Positions 17,385 through 25,872 of a stretch of 64,000 nt of DNA are shown in pieces (the stretch's first letter is position 1; each line of letters opens with the position of its first letter). The stretch lies in contig OZ244173.1 in NCBI GenBank assembly GCA_965216515.1, positions 1,860,001 through 1,924,000 of the forward strand. The letters run 5' to 3'. This DNA comes from CAXMRP01 sp965216515. GTDB lineage: Bacteria; Pseudomonadota; Alphaproteobacteria; Rhizobiales; Afifellaceae. The notes below the pieces were generated by a model. It was not told where the DNA came from and did not search any database. It saw only the letters and a list, made by a program, of their open reading frames with translations. The position numbers were made by a program, and so were the translations under genes.

Positions 17385-17708
17385 ATGAGCCTACTACGGA
17401 TGCTTGCGCTATCCGCCACGCTGGCGATACCGGCCGCAGCGCCGGTCATGGCACAGGGCGATGCCGAAGCCGGCAAGACAACGGCCGGGGAATTGTGCGC
17501 ACGTTGCCACGATATCGGACCGGACGGCCCCTTCAAGCAGCATCCGCCGAGTTTCGCCGCGATCGCGGTTTTTCGCAGCACCGAGCAAATACACGCCCGC
17601 ATCGCCTATCCGCCCTTGCACGTAAACATGCCAAGCGTGGAATATGTCCTGGCACCGGACGCCATCGCGGATTTGGTGGCGTATATCGTGTCCCTTGAAG
17701 ACAAATAG
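17385..17708 (+). CDS. Small secreted cytochrome c
   Basis: 107 residues: a signal peptide ending APVMAQ (about 1-24), the haem attachment site CARCH (38-42) and a likely axial Met in NMPS. It is a class I monohaem cytochrome c for periplasmic electron transfer. The ATG at 17385 follows GGAGGGAGCC. A second small cytochrome c follows four bases after its stop. The redox partners are unknown. Confidence 0.9.
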   Translation: MSLLRMLALSATLAIPAAAPVMAQGDAEAGKTTAGELCARCHDIGPDGPFKQHPPSFAAIAVFRSTEQIHARIAYPPLHVNMPSVEYVLAPDAIADLVAYIVSLEDK

Positions 17709-17712
17709 CGCC

Positions 17713-18090
17713 GTGCCGACAGGAAGGATCAGATGCGGACCGATCGGCCCGCGCGCTGACAACACATGCCGCATTGGATTTGTGGTCGCGGCCGCCGGCT
17801 GGCTGGCCGCGGCGCCGGCCGCCTCAGGTCAGGAGATCGGATCGGCGATGGCCGGTTATCAGCTGGCCCGGGAAGTCTGCTCGCCTTGCCATGCCATTGA
17901 GGCCGATGCGCCAGTCTCGCCGCACGTGGACGCGCCGCCCTTCGCGGACATCGCCGTCCGGCCGGAGATGACGCCCCTGGCGCTCGCCGTCTGGTTTCGG
18001 TCTCCCCATCTTTCGATGCCGAACCTGGTCATTTCCAAGCAGGAAGCATCCGACCTGATCGCCTACATCACGGGACTGAACGGCCAATAG
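17713..18090 (+). CDS. Second small secreted cytochrome c
   Basis: About 125 residues from a GTG at 17713, which lies four bases after the preceding stop. The start is uncertain: no ribosome site is clear, and a GTG at 17782 would give a shorter protein. A hydrophobic signal (FVVAAAGWLAAAPAASG), the haem site CSPCH and LSMPNL with the axial Met are visible. Length and motif spacing match the preceding gene, so the pair may come from an old tandem duplication. Confidence 0.8.
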   Translation: MPTGRIRCGPIGPRADNTCRIGFVVAAAGWLAAAPAASGQEIGSAMAGYQLAREVCSPCHAIEADAPVSPHVDAPPFADIAVRPEMTPLALAVWFRSPHLSMPNLVISKQEASDLIAYITGLNGQ

Positions 18091-18157
18091 CCGGTGTTCC
18101 GCCCGGCGCGGCAATTCGATCCCCGGCGGGCGCGGACAGTTTGTACCGGCCGGATGA

Positions 18158-18718
18158 TCAGCTTTCCGGCACCTGCGGCGTCACGTGAATGGCATAGGGT
18201 CCCTTTTCCCCGTCAAGCTGCTTGAACCGCACCCGTCCGCCGACGGCGATCTGGTTCCACACCGCCTTGGTCAGGCTGTCTTCCTGGAAATAGACCTCTT
18301 CGCCGAATTCCGACTCGATAAAGCCGTAGCCCTCGCCTTCGAACAACCGGTCGATCCGGCCATGAATCGGTTCGGGGTGGCGCTTGTGGCGCTGCGGGCT
18401 CATCTGCCGGACGCGATCCTCCAGCTTTCGACGCGCCGCATCGAAGGCGTCCCGAATCGCCACGTTGATATCTTCGTGCGCGTGGTTTTTGCCGGCTTCC
18501 CGGGTGATGACGATATCCTGACCCGGAACCGACACATCGATGCGGATGTTGTACAAGGTCCCGGTCTGATGCTGGCGATGGGGCGCATCGACCACCACCT
18601 GGCAGCCGACGATGCGGGGGTGGAATTGCTCCAGTTCGGCGATTTTCTCAAGCACATGGGCCTCCACACGGTCATTGTGGTCCATGTTCCTGAAACTGAC
18701 CCGCGGCTCAATCTGCAT
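18158..18718 (-). CDS. Ribosome hibernation factor (HPF/RaiA) fused to a cold-shock domain
   Basis: A 186-residue two-domain protein. Residues 1 to about 105 match the HPF/RaiA (sigma-54 modulation) fold, which binds the decoding centre of idle ribosomes (VEAHVLEKIAELEQFH, then EDINVAIRDAFDAARRKLED). Residues about 118-180 form a cold-shock-like OB domain (GRIDRLFEGEGYGFIES, RNP1-like GYGFI, EVYFQ). The ATG at 18718 follows AAGGAGATC. The fusion suggests RNA binding added to ribosome inactivation. Related fusions exist in other alphaproteobacteria; the activity is inferred. Confidence 0.88.
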   Translation of the reverse strand: MQIEPRVSFRNMDHNDRVEAHVLEKIAELEQFHPRIVGCQVVVDAPHRQHQTGTLYNIRIDVSVPGQDIVITREAGKNHAHEDINVAIRDAFDAARRKLEDRVRQMSPQRHKRHPEPIHGRIDRLFEGEGYGFIESEFGEEVYFQEDSLTKAVWNQIAVGGRVRFKQLDGEKGPYAIHVTPQVPES

Positions 18719-18798
18719 GCTCGATCTCCTTCCGGTCATCGACCGCCGGCGGCGATCGACGTAGCAATGTCCGTTCGTTTCACATCAGTCGGGAATTA

Positions 18799-19272
18799 TC
18801 AGGCAGCCGGCTTGTCATCGCCATAGTTCGCCATGACCCGCGCCACGGCCTTGGCCGGCCAGAGCGGTCGCAGCTCTTGCGGCAGGCAGCTGACAACATC
18901 ATCGATTTCACCGGCCGACACATGTTCTTCCAAGAGAGCGAACACCGCTCGCGCCGCAGCTTCCGGCTGCACGTCCGGATGGGCTTTCAATCGTTCCCCG
19001 AGCGCAACCAGAAACTCGTCCATGTGCCGCAGTTTCATCGGCGTGGAGGCCGGATGGTAGTTTTCATAGTAGAGGCCCCGGACAAGGGTCGGCAGCTGGG
19101 CGGCAAGATTGGCGGCCTCGTCGACCGAAAGCCGGTCGCGCAATAGACTGAGCACGGCGCGCAGTGCCGCGACCGTTGACCGGTCATCGCGAGACTGCAA
19201 CCGGGCATTCAGCTCATGCAGCCATTCATAGGATTGAGCGACCGCATGCTCGAAAAGTGGCGTTTGCGCCAT
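18799..19272 (-). CDS. DUF2267 domain protein
   Basis: A 157-residue helical protein of the DUF2267 family, with the recurring pattern ALRAVLSLLRDRLSVDEAANLAAQLPTL, here cited from its core RAVLSLLRDRLS and a second copy AVFALLEEHVSAGEIDDV. The two similar halves suggest an internal duplication. The start MAQTPLFEH follows AAAGGGGAGACG. The function is unknown; the family often occurs near Usp and stress genes, as here. Confidence 0.82.
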   Translation of the reverse strand: MAQTPLFEHAVAQSYEWLHELNARLQSRDDRSTVAALRAVLSLLRDRLSVDEAANLAAQLPTLVRGLYYENYHPASTPMKLRHMDEFLVALGERLKAHPDVQPEAAARAVFALLEEHVSAGEIDDVVSCLPQELRPLWPAKAVARVMANYGDDKPAA

Positions 19273-19316
19273 GTCGTCTCCCCTTTCTTCATCAGGTCCG
19301 GAACGGACCGGTTCAA

Positions 19317-19835
19317 TCATCTGCAGCGGCGGTCGCTTGGCGGGCAGATCCGCCGCCCCGGATTGCCCGGCCGGCGTTCCCCGGGCCGGACCAGCCGTCT
19401 GCGCGGTGCCTGTTTCTTGTGCCAGCGATCATGGTCGCGGTTCCACTTCGGCCGCCGAACCTTCTTTTTCGGATAAGGCCGGCCACGGTGCCATCGATCG
19501 TGGCGCTTGCGCCATGTCCGGTCACGATACTGAAAATCGAACAAGAGGTAGGGCGGCGGCAGGACGGTCCGCACCCGTGGCCGGTCGAACCGCAAGTACC
19601 GGGCCGAAACCCATCCCCGGTTGCCTCGCCAGCGCACCAGGCACCACCGCAGGGTTTGCGTGCAATGCTCGACCACGACGGCCCGCCGCTTGGGGATGAC
19701 GGTAATGCGGGTGTGGCCGACGCCGGGCCCGGTGCGCATGTTGACGTTCGCCGTGGTGGTACCGCTCACGGCATGGGCGGATGTGGCAAACAACAGGCCG
19801 AGAAACAGTCCGAGCAATACAGGAAGCCGGGTCAT
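19317..19835 (-). CDS. Secreted SH3-domain protein with a very basic C-terminal tail
   Basis: 172 residues: a signal peptide (LPVLLGLFLGLLFATSAHA), a bacterial SH3 domain of about 60 residues (VNMRTGPGVGHTRITVIPK to RGWVSARYL), and a tail very rich in Arg, Lys, His and Trp. Bacterial SH3 domains usually bind peptidoglycan or proteins in the envelope. The basic tail could bind anionic polymers; this is an inference. AAGGACAAC precedes the ATG. Confidence 0.82.
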   Translation of the reverse strand: MTRLPVLLGLFLGLLFATSAHAVSGTTTANVNMRTGPGVGHTRITVIPKRRAVVVEHCTQTLRWCLVRWRGNRGWVSARYLRFDRPRVRTVLPPPYLLFDFQYRDRTWRKRHDRWHRGRPYPKKKVRRPKWNRDHDRWHKKQAPRRRLVRPGERRPGNPGRRICPPSDRRCR

Positions 19836-20014
19836 TGTTGTCCTTGCCGAACAACGCCAGCCGCCCGTGCGCGACGGCGCGTTCTGATTGCAGTGGGTTC
19901 AAGATCGATTATTGGCGGAAATCGCGGCCTCGACATTGATCCAGCGCAAGGTGCGCAACAGGTGGCGGCGACGGCATCAAACCGCGGCCGGACGCGGAAA
20001 TCCGGTTCCCGACC

Positions 20015-20998
20015 TCATATCCATTTGGCGATCATTTCGCGCCGCACGTTGGCCTGCGCCGCCGTCCGGTAGAACGAGATCAGTTCCCTGAGCGGACCGG
20101 AGAGCTTTTCAAAGCCGGTGATGAAGGCGACGATCGTACCAATATCGGTCTCGCCCTGAATGGCCAGGTAGCCGCCCCACATGAGCACGGTCACCGTCGG
20201 CAGAATCAGCAACAGGTTCAGGATCGCCTTCATTCCGAACTTGATGACGATGAAATAGATCTTGTTGCGAAAAATCCGGGGCAGAATGATCAGGCAGTTG
20301 ATCCCGTCGCCGGCATCGACCGACGACACATCGTCGGCCATCGATCGCAGCAGCGCCACCCGGGTCTTCATCAGCCGATTGAGTTTGCGTTGAATGATCG
20401 GCGCCAGCGCCACTTGCGGCGCCAGGAACATCAGGCCAAAGAGCGCCACGCGCGGTTCGATGATCAGCATGTACCCGCTGATCCCGATCAGCATGGCAAG
20501 GTTGGAAAAGGCCTGGGAAAATCCGGTGCCGATGAACGCACCCAGATTGTCCACCTCGCCGCCGACGATCTGCACCGCGGTTCCAATCTCCGGACCCGTC
20601 TGGGATTCCGCCCGTCCGGCATGCCGCTGCTTCAGGTGCTCCAGATAAACCTCAAACAGGCTCTGGCGGGTGTGAAAGACCGCGCTTTCGGCGATCCAGC
20701 CCTGATAGACATTGAACACGAATTTCACGAATTGCAGCGCGACATAGACGGCAAGATAAAGGCCGCCCAGAATGAACAGCGCCTCGATGTCCCAGATATT
20801 GACGATATTGTTGACCAGCCGCCGTTGGATTTCGAGCGGAGCCAGGTTGAGACCGACAATGAGGAGGGCGATGACACAAGCGGCAATCTGGTGCCAGCCG
20901 CTCACCCGCCAGACATATGTGACCAGCGATCCGCTGATGTCCGCCTTGCGAAAGTCCCGCGGCATGATCGGGACGGCTCTGCGCGCGCTCTTCCTCAT
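20015..20998 (-). CDS. ABC exporter transmembrane domain lacking its ATP-binding domain
   Basis: 327 residues (ATG at 20998; a GTG at 21004 is also possible). It has about six hydrophobic helices arranged like a type-I ABC exporter membrane domain (VSGWHQIAACVIALLIVGL, GGLYLAVYVALQFVKF, LAMLIGISGYMLII, LFGLMFLAPQVALAP). It then stops at QANVRREMIAKWI, where an exporter would continue into its ATPase domain. No Walker motif is found in the following 180 bp or in the adjacent genes. It may be a truncated half-transporter or a stand-alone membrane protein that uses an ATPase encoded elsewhere. Confidence 0.75.
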   Translation of the reverse strand: MRKSARRAVPIMPRDFRKADISGSLVTYVWRVSGWHQIAACVIALLIVGLNLAPLEIQRRLVNNIVNIWDIEALFILGGLYLAVYVALQFVKFVFNVYQGWIAESAVFHTRQSLFEVYLEHLKQRHAGRAESQTGPEIGTAVQIVGGEVDNLGAFIGTGFSQAFSNLAMLIGISGYMLIIEPRVALFGLMFLAPQVALAPIIQRKLNRLMKTRVALLRSMADDVSSVDAGDGINCLIILPRIFRNKIYFIVIKFGMKAILNLLLILPTVTVLMWGGYLAIQGETDIGTIVAFITGFEKLSGPLRELISFYRTAAQANVRREMIAKWI

Positions 20999-21025
20999 CG
21001 ACACCGCCGTCCCGGCAGTCCGCCA

Positions 21026-21337
21026 TCAGTCATTGACCCGTTCCTCGATGCCGACGCAATGGTAGCCGACGCGGCAACGGTCGCGGTCGGTGGTCTTCAT
21101 CAATGCCGGCACGGTCATCTCTCCCGACAGGCAGTAGCGGCGTCCGGCGACAAACAGGTCATAGGTATATCGGCCGGTGGCAAGCACCACCCGCCCGCGC
21201 TCGCGGACTAGCTCCTGGACATCGCGGCAGAGCATTTCGCTTGCATCCTCGCGCGACCAGGCCGGCGGGATTGTCCAACCCGCGGCGACCAGGGCCACTG
21301 TCACGGTTGCGATCCATCCACGTGTCGATTGTCGCAT
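21026..21337 (-). CDS. Small secreted hypothetical protein
   Basis: 103 residues beginning with a signal peptide (GWIATVTVALVAAGWTIPPAWS). The mature part has four Cys (MLCRD, RYCLS, DRCRV, YHCVG) that could form two disulfides in the periplasm. I do not recognise a family. The nearest strong ribosome site (GGAGGG) is rather far upstream of the ATG. It may be cotranscribed with the ABC membrane domain gene that follows. Confidence 0.6.
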   Translation of the reverse strand: MRQSTRGWIATVTVALVAAGWTIPPAWSREDASEMLCRDVQELVRERGRVVLATGRYTYDLFVAGRRYCLSGEMTVPALMKTTDRDRCRVGYHCVGIEERVND

Positions 21338-21519
21338 GATCCGTTATCGATCCCTCCTTCCGGTGATGTTCCTGCGCCTGCCGGTTGCAATCATTGATTG
21401 ATGTCAATTGCCGTGGCGCCGGCTCGGCAGGCGCGATCGCACTTGCGATCGGGCTGCGGTACCGTCATAGGGTATCGGCGGGCATACGGGCGGCACCGAC
21501 ACCGGCGAACCGGAAACCG

Positions 21520-22008
21520 ATGGCAGGAAACACAGAAGATATCCGCGAACACGAGTTGGCCATCCGCGCGCCGGAGCCCGACGACGCCCGGCTGCAATTC
21601 ATTGGCCGCATCCGGACGCCCTGGAAGGAACGAGGGGCGTGTCCCCGCCAGGGGCGTCCCGATGGCCCCGAATGCACGGTTGAGGTGTTCGAACCCTGGG
21701 TGCCGGCCCTCTCCGGCCTGGAAAACAACGATCGGGTGGAACTGTTCTACTGGCTCGACCGGGCGCGCCGCGATCTGGTCATCCAAAACCCGGCGCACAG
21801 CGACGGCACATCGGGGACATTTGCGCTCCGCTCACCGGTTCGTCCGAATCCGATCGGCACATCGCTTGTTGAGCTGATCGCGATCGATGGACCGCGGCTT
21901 GTTGTCCGGGGGCTGGACTGCCTGGACGGCACACCGCTGATCGACATCAAGCCGGAGCGCTGCCCCTTCGCGCCCACGGCCCCGCCCACGGCCGCTCGCC
22001 GGGACTGA
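21520..22008 (+). CDS. TrmO-family tRNA (adenine(37)-N6)-methyltransferase
   Basis: A 162-residue member of the TsaA/YaeB (TrmO) family, which methylates N6 of t6A37 in threonine tRNAs using SAM. Core motifs are FIGRIRTPWKERGACPRQG, VELFYWLDRARRDL, FALRSPVRPNPIG and LDGTPLIDIKP. The ATG at 21520 was chosen because the family motif begins about 25 residues later; the ribosome site is weak. A perfect 18-bp inverted repeat (CGATCGCA/TGCGATCG, 21434-21451) lies upstream. Some rhizobial members of this family act on other substrates, so the exact reaction is not certain. Confidence 0.85.
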   Translation: MAGNTEDIREHELAIRAPEPDDARLQFIGRIRTPWKERGACPRQGRPDGPECTVEVFEPWVPALSGLENNDRVELFYWLDRARRDLVIQNPAHSDGTSGTFALRSPVRPNPIGTSLVELIAIDGPRLVVRGLDCLDGTPLIDIKPERCPFAPTAPPTAARRD

Positions 22009-22149
22009 TCGCGGCCCGGCGAAAGGTCGCACTCCCGTCCCTTCCCGATCCACTTGTCCCGCAATGGCTGTTGCCGGTTGGCAGCTCACCACGATTATGC
22101 GCGAACACCGGCCAGAACTTGCGTGGGCACCGCACGGCGGCGGCCGGCT

Positions 22150-24531
22150 TCACGAGCGTACCGGCATGTCTGAACCCTGCGCTCCGGCGACCAGATTGGC
22201 CATCAGCCGAAACGCGCCGGGCACGAGCGCGTCCATCTGGTGGTGAAGGATCAGCGCGACATGGGTGTGCCGGCCCTTGCCGATCCGGGCGCTCAAAAGC
22301 GCCCCCTGGTGCGGTTTTTCCGCCGGGTCGGCCATGGACAATAACGGTCGATAGGCCTTGTCCCAGGACTTGGCAAAATAAAGCCCGCGCTCCTTGTGCC
22401 AGCCCTGCCAGTCGGATCCGGTGATCCGGTTGGGCGCGTTGAGAAGCCTGTGGCCGGGATCCAGACAGGTCACCTCGGCCGTCTCGTCGGTCACCCGCCA
22501 CCGAAGGGACGGCTTGCCGATCTCAAGCCGGCGCGGCGGAACCGCATCCGGATCCCAGGCATCCCACGGCCGGTGATAAAGTGTCACCAGATTTCCCCCC
22601 GCTTCCACCCAATCGTGAACCAGAGGCATCGCGGCCAGCAGGGTCGGGCGCGCACCCAAGGCGAAAATCCCGACCACAAGCGTATCGAGCGCCGCCAGGT
22701 CCCCTGCCTTGAGCGCCTCGTCGGTCACCTCGACCATGTTCGCACCCAGCGCACCCAGCCAGTGGCACACCCGGTCATTGCCGCCGCCGACATAGCCGAT
22801 GCGCACATCCGGCACCGCAACATCGAGCACCCGCACCGACAGGTCCGCCGGAAAGGTTCGGGCCCGATTGCCGATATGGGGATAGGAAAACCGGCGCACC
22901 GTTTCCGCCGGCTTGCCATCCAGCAGCATCGCGAACCGGTAAAGCCCCGGCCGCACATCGACAGGCGCCGTGATCCGAACGCCGTTCTCCGCCCGCTCCG
23001 ATGTCCAGCCGTCGGTTGCATTCAGCGCCGGCACGGCATCGGCCGGGTACAGGTCGGGAAACTGCACATCGATCGACCGGCAGCCGGCGGCCAGATTGAT
23101 CAGCGCCCTGTCAGGCGCGAGCGCCGCCGAGCGCGCCGGCAGAACCACCGGCGCCGGCTCGAACGGCAGCATCGTTTCCGCGGACACCCCGTCGACCGCC
23201 ACGCGGACCCTGACAGCGGGCGGTTGGGCGGCAAGGGGATCGTGGCGGACAGGATAGGGATCGGTGCTCGGGACATCGGCGGCCAGCCGCACCCTACCGT
23301 GTTCCAGGTGCCATCCGACCGGCAGGACCGGCAGGATATCGGCGGCGGCACCTGTTGATTCCACATGCAATTCGACCGTCTCGCCGGGCCGCAGGATATC
23401 GCGTTCCAAAACAGCCTGCACCTCGACACCGCAAGCGATCCGCAACACATGGCCAAGCTGGCGCTCTTTCGCCACAAGCCGGTGCCGGAGTTCATCGATC
23501 GCATGTTCCGGACAGGTCTGCAGGGCGTGCCGCACCGCCTTGAGCGCCACCGCGGCATGACGGGCAACCACATCCCGGTCCGGAAAGCCGGCAAGGGCAT
23601 CCTCGCAGGCATTGCCGGCCGCCAGCAATGTTGCTTCCAGTTCCGGTGCGCCGCCATACGCGGAAAGGTCACGCAGTTTCATCGGCAAACCTGCCGCAAT
23701 CGCGACATCGGGTCCGGCCACCCTCGACATGGCCAGATGCAAGGGCCAGTCTTCCGGCGCGTCATGCGGCAACCAGCGGCCCATCCCCTGCGTCCGGTGG
23801 AACACACGCGATTGCTCCGCGGTCTGGGCCCAGCTCCAGCCGGTCACCGGATCTTCCCCGGACGCCGCAACGGTCAGGGTCGCCGGCGGCGGCGGAAAAT
23901 CGTCATCGTAGGAATCGCCGGCGCCGGACCAGGCCGGAAGATAGAGCTTTTTGGCCGGCCACACCGGCAGGTCGACACCGGGAAAATCCGGATCGGCAGC
24001 GGCATCGAAGGCGTCCCCGACGATCTCCGTCATCGCCCGGTGGTGTCCGTGCTGGCCGGGCATGTCCAGGAACGTCGGACAAATGATGTCCGGCCGCTCT
24101 GTGCGGACGATATGCACCATCCGTTTCAGCGTGCGCTCGCGGCCCCATTTGTGCAGGGTTTCCTCTCCGCTTTTGGAAAACCCGAAATCGAAGATCGCAT
24201 CCTCGGGATGTTCCGAAAGCCAGTAGAGTTGAAGGCCCAATATGTCGGCCGCCCGCTCCATTTCGGCGGTGCGCACGACGCCCAGATCCATGCCGGCCTC
24301 GGTGCCGATGGCGTTTTGCCCGCCTTCGCCGCGATTGGCACAGGCATAAGACAGGTTCAGCCCGTCGCGCAGACCCAGCGCCGCCAGCATGGACGAAGTC
24401 TCGTCGTCGGGATGCGCGCCCGTGTTCATGAACGATATGCAGGATCGAAGCGGCGCCAGCGCCCGCCACAGACGCAGGATCCGCGGATTGCGCGCCTGCG
24501 CGCCGATACGCTCCTGATCGGTGGCCGGCAT
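22150..24531 (-). CDS. Large PIG-L family deacetylase
   Basis: 793 residues. The first 250 or so form a PIG-L (LmbE-like) zinc-dependent N-deacetylase domain, with AHPDDE (39-44) and HGHH (161-164) providing the metal ligands and the catalytic Asp. Known relatives remove acetyl groups from GlcNAc-type sugars. The remaining 500 residues contain an NEW3-like beta-sandwich region and a glutamine-amidotransferase-like fold (VRIGYVGGGNDRV) that may help binding. The ATG at 24531 follows AGGAGATC, ten bases after the ROK regulator stop, so the two genes form an operon. An N-acetylated sugar is the plausible substrate of the cluster. Confidence 0.85.
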   Translation of the reverse strand: MPATDQERIGAQARNPRILRLWRALAPLRSCISFMNTGAHPDDETSSMLAALGLRDGLNLSYACANRGEGGQNAIGTEAGMDLGVVRTAEMERAADILGLQLYWLSEHPEDAIFDFGFSKSGEETLHKWGRERTLKRMVHIVRTERPDIICPTFLDMPGQHGHHRAMTEIVGDAFDAAADPDFPGVDLPVWPAKKLYLPAWSGAGDSYDDDFPPPPATLTVAASGEDPVTGWSWAQTAEQSRVFHRTQGMGRWLPHDAPEDWPLHLAMSRVAGPDVAIAAGLPMKLRDLSAYGGAPELEATLLAAGNACEDALAGFPDRDVVARHAAVALKAVRHALQTCPEHAIDELRHRLVAKERQLGHVLRIACGVEVQAVLERDILRPGETVELHVESTGAAADILPVLPVGWHLEHGRVRLAADVPSTDPYPVRHDPLAAQPPAVRVRVAVDGVSAETMLPFEPAPVVLPARSAALAPDRALINLAAGCRSIDVQFPDLYPADAVPALNATDGWTSERAENGVRITAPVDVRPGLYRFAMLLDGKPAETVRRFSYPHIGNRARTFPADLSVRVLDVAVPDVRIGYVGGGNDRVCHWLGALGANMVEVTDEALKAGDLAALDTLVVGIFALGARPTLLAAMPLVHDWVEAGGNLVTLYHRPWDAWDPDAVPPRRLEIGKPSLRWRVTDETAEVTCLDPGHRLLNAPNRITGSDWQGWHKERGLYFAKSWDKAYRPLLSMADPAEKPHQGALLSARIGKGRHTHVALILHHQMDALVPGAFRLMANLVAGAQGSDMPVRS

Positions 24532-24541
24532 GCGGGATCTC

Positions 24542-25750
24542 CTATTGGGTTGGCGGCCGCGCCACGATACGCGGTGTGATGGTGTCGTGGATAACCAGCG
24601 CCGCCCCGCCAAGTGCCGCGGTCAACCTGCCGCTTGCACCGCGCAGCACGCGCTGCGAATCCCGGCACCGGCGCACGGCGACCGAACCGCCCGGCAGCTC
24701 CAGCCTGCCGATCAGATAATCGAGCGCGACGTCCGGCATCGCGCCGCCCAGGACGACCGCCTCCGGATCATACAGGTTTTCGATCATGCCGATGGCCTGC
24801 GAAAGCGGCGCGGCGGCCTCGTTCAGCCAGCCCATGAAGTCCGCGTCATCCGCCAGAAACAGGCGTTCGATTTCGTGCACGCTGGTGACATCGACGCCGG
24901 CACGCTTCATGTGCGCACGGGCGGCGACCCGGCTGGCATAGGTTTCAAGACAGCCGCAATTGCCGCACGCGCAAGCTCGCCCGTCCGGCCGCACGACAAC
25001 ATGCCCCAGCTCGCCGGCATTGCCGAACGCACCACGCTGAACCTGCCCGTCGGCAACCACGCCAAGCCCCAGGCCGGCACCGAAATAGACAAAGCAGAAC
25101 GTGCGCATCCCCCTGGCGACACCGTGCACCAATTCGGCCACCGCCGCCGCGGTGGCATCGTTTTCGATGATGACCGATGTCTCCAGCGCCTCCTGGAAAA
25201 ATGCCACCGCGTCGATGCCTTCCCAGCCGTGCAGAACGGATTGACCGGCGCCGGAAATGGCGACATCCCCGAAGGGGCCGGGCATGACCACGCCCGCGCC
25301 AAGCAGCACCCGGGCGCCGATCCGCTTCGGGACTAGCGCCTGGGCCCGTATCGCCCGGGCCGCCTTCATCACCGCTGACGGCGAATTGTCGGCAAGTGCG
25401 ACCCGTGTGGTGAACAGCGTCTCGCCTTCCAGATCGACCAGCGCGCCAAACACCGCATCGGGCCGGGCCTCCATGCCGAGCGCCGCCGCGCCACCGCCGT
25501 TCAGCCGGTATCGCAGGACCGGAAGGCCCCGCCCGCCGCTCTGCCGCCCCGCTTCAGCCAGAAGGCCGTCGTCCTGCAGCTCCGCGATGATATTGCTGAC
25601 GGCCTGCGTGGACAGGCCGGATATGCGGGCGATTTCCGCACGGCCGATCGGCTGGCGCTCGCGGACATGACCAAGCACCACCTGGCGATTGTGCAATCGG
25701 GTGCGCTCCGCGTTGGAACCGACGACACGGCGCGCCTGGAAAATCTTCAT
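24542..25750 (-). CDS. ROK-family transcriptional regulator (NagC/XylR type)
   Basis: 402 residues: an N-terminal winged helix-turn-helix (GRAEIARISGLSTQAVSNII, about 36-55), then a ROK sugar-kinase-like fold. The zinc/ROK signature region reads GNAGELGHVVV and then CACGNCGCLETYAS. It should sense a sugar or sugar phosphate and repress the divergent ABC operon and itself through the palindromes at 25762-25795. The predicted -10 box lies only six bases upstream of the ATG, so the mRNA could be leaderless. Confidence 0.92.
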   Translation of the reverse strand: MKIFQARRVVGSNAERTRLHNRQVVLGHVRERQPIGRAEIARISGLSTQAVSNIIAELQDDGLLAEAGRQSGGRGLPVLRYRLNGGGAAALGMEARPDAVFGALVDLEGETLFTTRVALADNSPSAVMKAARAIRAQALVPKRIGARVLLGAGVVMPGPFGDVAISGAGQSVLHGWEGIDAVAFFQEALETSVIIENDATAAAVAELVHGVARGMRTFCFVYFGAGLGLGVVADGQVQRGAFGNAGELGHVVVRPDGRACACGNCGCLETYASRVAARAHMKRAGVDVTSVHEIERLFLADDADFMGWLNEAAAPLSQAIGMIENLYDPEAVVLGGAMPDVALDYLIGRLELPGGSVAVRRCRDSQRVLRGASGRLTAALGGAALVIHDTITPRIVARPPTQ

Positions 25751-25755
25751 GCCGT

Positions 25756-25801
25756 CTATTAATTCAACTTACTTGAATACTCAACCTGATTGAGTTAGTC
25801 A
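25756..25801. promoter_or_regulatory. Divergent promoters each filled by a 17-bp palindromic operator
   Basis: Two palindromes abut: ATTCAA-N5-TTGAAT (25762-25778) and ACTCAA-N5-TTGAGT (25779-25795). For the plus strand, -35 TTGAAT (25773-25778) and -10 TAGTCA (25796-25801) are 17 bp apart, and that spacer is the second palindrome. For the minus strand, -35 TTGAGT (from 25784) and -10 TAATAG (25761-25756) enclose the first palindrome. The half-sites thus serve both as -35 boxes and as operator arms. The likely ligand is the adjacent ROK regulator. Confidence 0.72.
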
Positions 25802-25872
25802 TTCGTTTACTGCGCGATCCAAGCACGTCGCCGGCGTGCGAATCCGGGTTGCGGGAAATTGGGAGCAGAGAA

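Noticed and set aside
23365..24579. Plus-strand open frame of 404 codons opposite the PIG-L gene
   Set aside because: The antisense PIG-L frame carries AHPDDE and HGHH and is in operon with ROK. This frame has no motif.
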